Source: Eublepharis macularius (lineage: Eukaryota > Chordata > Lepidosauria > Squamata > Eublepharidae). Taken from it: a stretch of DNA of 64,000 bases. The DNA is taken from positions 10,377,001 to 10,441,000 of the forward strand of contig NC_072795.1 in NCBI RefSeq assembly GCF_028583425.1, in the 5' to 3' direction. Below the pieces are notes generated by a model that was not told the DNA's origin, made no database searches, and saw only the letters and a program-made list of their open reading frames with translations. The translations under genes were made by a program, and so were the position numbers. Of this stretch, positions 62,908 to 64,000 are shown piece after piece; the stretch's first letter is position 1, and each line of letters starts with the position of its first letter.

Positions 62908-63459
62908 TTGATTGGTTTGGCCCTCCTCCTGTGAGCAGTCCATCTAACCTCCACTGTTTTAATAGATGTTTAGGATGTGAAATCATAAGCCACTGGACCT
63001 CACACACTTCCTGATGCACACGCCAAACTGCATAGCAAGACAGAAGGTTGTCAGCTCCTTCCAGGGAGACTGGAACACCCGTATAAAAGTAGATCAAATG
63101 CCGAGTGATTAGATGCCATTGTTTCCTGCCTCCCATAAACTCAAAGCAGGCAGCTCCTTGACAAGAAAGGCACTTGTGGGTCATCTCCCCTTGGACATTC
63201 CTCTCTCCTCTTTCCACATTGATTAGATCCTGCCATGCAATCTAGGACCATCAATCAGCTCTGATAAATTTAAACTCTCCCTGGGAACACCTAATCAAAA
63301 CTCTACTTTCATCAACCAACTCTGGGGAACATTTAATTAACTATAGCTTCTTTGTAAAACACCAGGAACAGTCAATCTAAGTCTTCTGTAACACCTCAGC
63401 AGCACCAATCAAGGTACTCTAACCTTTTGTCCTCCTCAGGAGACAACCATTAGGGTCGA
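62908..63459. other. Intron 2 or upstream region, nothing recognised
   Basis: No CYP2 exon 1 or 2, promoter or repeat could be supported. Confidence 0.4.
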
Positions 63460-63543
63460 TGTATTGTGGAAGGCTTTCACGGCCGGAGAACGATGGTTGT
63501 TGTGGGTTTTCCGGGCTGTATTGCCGTGGTCTTGGCATTGTAG

Positions 63544-63590
63544 TTCCTGATGTTTCACCAGCAGCTGTGGCTGGCATCTTCAGAGGTGTA
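63544..63590 (-). ncRNA. Hammerhead-ribozyme-like motif, left copy
   Basis: On the minus strand it reads CTGAAGA (63583-63577), stem GCCAGC/GCTGGT, GAAAC, then ATC in place of GTC. Both core blocks are intact. Confidence 0.52.
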
Positions 63591-63639
63591 GCACCAAAAG
63601 ACAGACACTGACACTGAGAGATCTCTGTCTTTTGGTGCT

Positions 63640-63686
63640 ACACCTCTGAAGATGCCAGCCACAGCTGCTGGCGAAACGTCAGGAAC
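63640..63686 (+). ncRNA. Hammerhead-ribozyme-like motif, right copy
   Basis: CTGAAGA (63646-63652) is followed by one extra base, a 6-bp stem GCCAGC/GCTGGC with loop CACAGCT, GAAA (63673-63676) and C-GTC (63677-63680). CCT before and AGG after can pair as stem I. The catalytic blocks CUGANGA and GAAA are complete. The extra base before stem II and the minimal stem III mean activity is uncertain. Confidence 0.55.
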
Positions 63687-63738
63687 TGCAATGCCAAGAC
63701 CACGGCAATACAGCCCGTAAAACCCACGACAACCAACC

Positions 63739-64000
63739 ATTAGGGTCCTTTGTCTTATTGGCTGAAGTCACTCTCCAGACTCAGGGTCTGTTTCACCCTA
63801 TAAGAATACTGGCTTTGCTCCAGCTAAATTGTACACACTTACTTGGACTCAATCATAGTGCCCTCAGAGTCTCTCTGAGCCTCTCCTAGTTGAGAATGCT
63901 GGCTGTTTGAAGCCCTCTTCCTCTGTGGACCACACTACTCCTCTGATAGGTAATTATCACCCGAAAAACCCTGAAATCTATTCCCGCCACTGCTTTCCTA
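63739..64000. other. Window edge, nothing recognised
   Basis: No supportable feature. Confidence 0.4.

Larger units (their letters stand above)
63460..63738. mobile_element. Penelope-like element family B, inverted pair
   Basis: Two ~130-bp copies are arranged head to head around 63600-63635. The right copy runs GGTGCTACACCTCTGAAGAT through to AAAACCCACGACAACC; the left is its complement. Outer flanks on the left include AAGGCTTTCACGGCCGG. The arrangement fits the inverted or tandem ends typical of Penelope-like insertions; no coding part is present. Confidence 0.65.

Noticed and set aside
63082..63089. TATAAAAG as a possible promoter of the P450
   Set aside because: Wrong strand for the gene, and no exon 1 sequence nearby; exons 1 and 2 appear to be outside the window.

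Overview
This is vertebrate nuclear DNA, most likely from a squamate reptile (lizard or gecko grade). The reasons are large introns with canonical splice sites and a repeat mixture typical of squamates: L1, CR1, a BovB/RTE tail, Penelope-like elements, CORE/MIR-like tRNA SINEs, many hAT elements, Helitrons and a chromovirus-type Gypsy element. No bacterial gene, operon or CRISPR array is present. The species cannot be named from sequence alone.

The only clear host gene is a family-2 cytochrome P450 on the minus strand. Exons 3 to 9 can be placed to the base at 58173-58024, 56182-56022, 51034-50858, 44972-44831, 37262-37075, 23118-22977 and 17960-17770. Their lengths are 150, 161, 177, 142, 188, 142 and 191 nt, as expected for CYP2 genes. 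All are open, with conserved I-helix, ExxR and haem-loop motifs. Exons 1 and 2 are not seen and should lie beyond 64 kb. The introns total about 39 kb and are mostly transposons.

Layout. 1-17.4 kb is downstream of the P450: two 118-bp MITEs, a deleted L1, a ~135-bp tandem array, hAT fragments, a possible orphan exon pair at 9.4-9.8 kb, and a decayed Gypsy chromovirus at 12.8-16.5 kb. 17.4-23 kb is the last exon, its 3' end, and intron 8 with a 1.4-kb hAT fold-back. 23-37 kb is intron 7, with hAT elements, a hAT transposase relic and a young full-length L1 (perfect 18-bp target duplication) broken by a nested CR1. 37-45 kb is intron 6, with an old L1 and the first of two inverted Helitrons. 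45-51 kb is intron 5, with a BovB tail, the second Helitron (holding a nested hAT and a solo LTR) and another hAT. 51-58 kb is introns 4 and 3, with duplications, a fold-back, an L1 3' end, a SINE and MITEs. 58-64 kb lies upstream of exon 3, with a 5'-truncated L1 and a Penelope-like pair carrying hammerhead-ribozyme-like cores.

The points most worth a second look are exon 6 sitting between two inverted Helitrons, the hammerhead-like motifs in Penelope-like repeats, a MITE abutting the exon 3 splice donor, and the unrecognised exon-like pair at 9.4-9.8 kb.
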